A DNA stretch of 64,000 nucleotides from NCBI GenBank assembly GCA_022825135.1, contig JAJDYN010000019.1:1-64000 (forward strand). Reading direction: 5' to 3'. The position numbers and the translations under genes are program-made. Positions 63,367-64,000 of the stretch are shown piece after piece (position 1 is the stretch's first letter; each line of letters begins with the position of its first letter). The notes beneath the pieces were generated by a model. The model saw nothing but the letters and a program-made list of their open reading frames with translations, did not search any database and was not told where the DNA came from. Source of the stretch: Gemmatimonadota bacterium. Lineage in GTDB: Bacteria > Gemmatimonadota > Gemmatimonadetes > Longimicrobiales > Gaopeijiaceae.

Positions 63367-64000
63367 TGGCACCGAAGACATCCGCCAAGATCTGCGGCAT
63401 GGGCCACTCCATGAAGCGCAAGGAGGACCCGCGCTTCCTGCAGGGCAAGGGCAACTACATCGACGACTTCACGCTCCCGGGGATGCTGTGGCTGGACATC
63501 GTCCGGAGCCCCATCGCCTACGGCAAGATCAAGAACATCGACTCTTCCAAAGCGCTCGAGATCCCCGGCGTGCTCGCCGTGCTCACGGGCAAGGACCTGG
63601 AGGCGTACAACCTGCACTGGATGCCGACCCTCATGTCGGACACCCAGATGGTGCTGCCCACCGACACGGTCATGTACCAGGCGCAGGAGGTGGCCGGCGT
63701 GATCGCGACCTCGCGCTATGCGGCGGCCGACGGCGTGGCCGCGGTCGAGGTCGAATACGAGCCGATGAAGCCCGTGATGGACCCGTTCAAGGCGCTCGAG
63801 GACGACGCGCCGGTGCTGAGGGTGGACAAGGAAGGCAAGACCGACAACCGCATCTGGCACTGGGAGGCCGGCGACAAGGAAGCCACCGACCGGATCTTCG
63901 ACGAGGCCGACGTGGTGGTGCGCGAGAAGATGCACGTGCCGCGCATCCACGTGGCGTCGATCGAGACCTGCGGCTGCCTCGCCGACTTCAACCCGGTCGA
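63366..64000 (+). CDS. coxL: CO dehydrogenase large subunit, 5' part only
   Basis: The first 211 codons of the molybdopterin subunit that oxidises CO. It opens [20 protein letters not shown] and contains DPRFLQGKGNYIDDFTLPGM, VRSPIAYGKIKNID, IPGVLAVLTGKDLE and VAGVIATSRYAAADGVAAVE, matching the N-terminal domain. The active-site loop that separates form I (AYxCSFR) from form II lies beyond the window, so the enzyme type cannot be read here. The M-S-L gene order is that of form I loci. The gene runs off the right edge. Confidence 0.95.
   Translation, partial: MAPKTSAKICGMGHSMKRKEDPRFLQGKGNYIDDFTLPGMLWLDIVRSPIAYGKIKNIDSSKALEIPGVLAVLTGKDLEAYNLHWMPTLMSDTQMVLPTDTVMYQAQEVAGVIATSRYAAADGVAAVEVEYEPMKPVMDPFKALEDDAPVLRVDKEGKTDNRIWHWEAGDKEATDRIFDEADVVVREKMHVPRIHVASIETCGCLADFNPV

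Overview
The window is a chromosomal stretch of a high-GC, Gram-negative (didermal) bacterium. Outer-membrane barrels, lipoproteins with lipoboxes, a TorF-like porin, a type IV pilin-like protein, DUF5916 and M14/M3/GGT peptide-handling genes together suggest a member of Gemmatimonadota or a close relative. That placement is inference from gene content; there is no rRNA in the window to confirm it.

Layout. (1) 0-7 kb: a very large leucine-rich-repeat lipoprotein ending in a metzincin-type protease motif, a cupredoxin-like lipoprotein, tRNA-Gly(GCC) and tRNA-Cys(GCA) under one TTGACA promoter, and an exported protein of unknown function. (2) 6.8-24.3 kb, minus strand: a dense housekeeping block, read from high to low coordinates as gltA - metallo-beta-lactamase - [promoter/attenuator] - infC - rpmI - rplT - pheS - pheT - coiled-coil gene - zapA - (possible 6S RNA) - rny - folD - xseA - xseB - ispA - dxs - nadK - recN. 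Many junctions are ATGA or TGATG overlaps, so much of it is probably co-transcribed and translationally coupled. infC begins at a non-canonical AUA codon and has a leader in which an intrinsic terminator competes with an antiterminator helix. (3) 24.5-30.6 kb: accessory genes (pilin-like protein, DUF4399 lipoprotein, a decayed IS1202-type element with 17-bp flanking repeats, an endostatin/lectin-like secreted protein, HupE/UreJ-like membrane protein, NHL-propeller lipoprotein). (4) 30.7-46.3 kb: exported or surface proteins and peptidases (DUF5916 barrel, gamma-glutamyltransferase, TPR protein, SDR oxidoreductase, small barrel protein, M14 carboxypeptidase, YncE-like propeller, M3 oligopeptidase) and a nicotinate salvage pair (pncB, pncA). 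(5) 46.4-53.2 kb: a CorC/CNNM protein, then nitrogen assimilation (glnA with a long structured leader, amt) flanking lspA, tmRNA and dusB. (6) 53.2-57.4 kb: the conserved ATP-grasp / alpha-E / transglutaminase triad and a TorF-like porin. (7) 57.4-64 kb: a carbon monoxide dehydrogenase locus. Maturation genes (MobA/MocA-like transferase, XdhC-YHS fusion, MoxR ATPase CoxD, VWA protein CoxE, CoxG) precede the structural genes coxM-coxS-coxL; coxL is cut by the window end.

The observations most worth following are the XdhC-YHS fusion in the CO dehydrogenase locus (a possible copper- or metal-handling module for a Mo-Cu enzyme), the dyad operator candidate before coxG, the infC attenuator with AUA start, the decayed IS with long target duplication, the tmRNA with a 9-residue tag ending MAA, and the LRR-metzincin lipoprotein.
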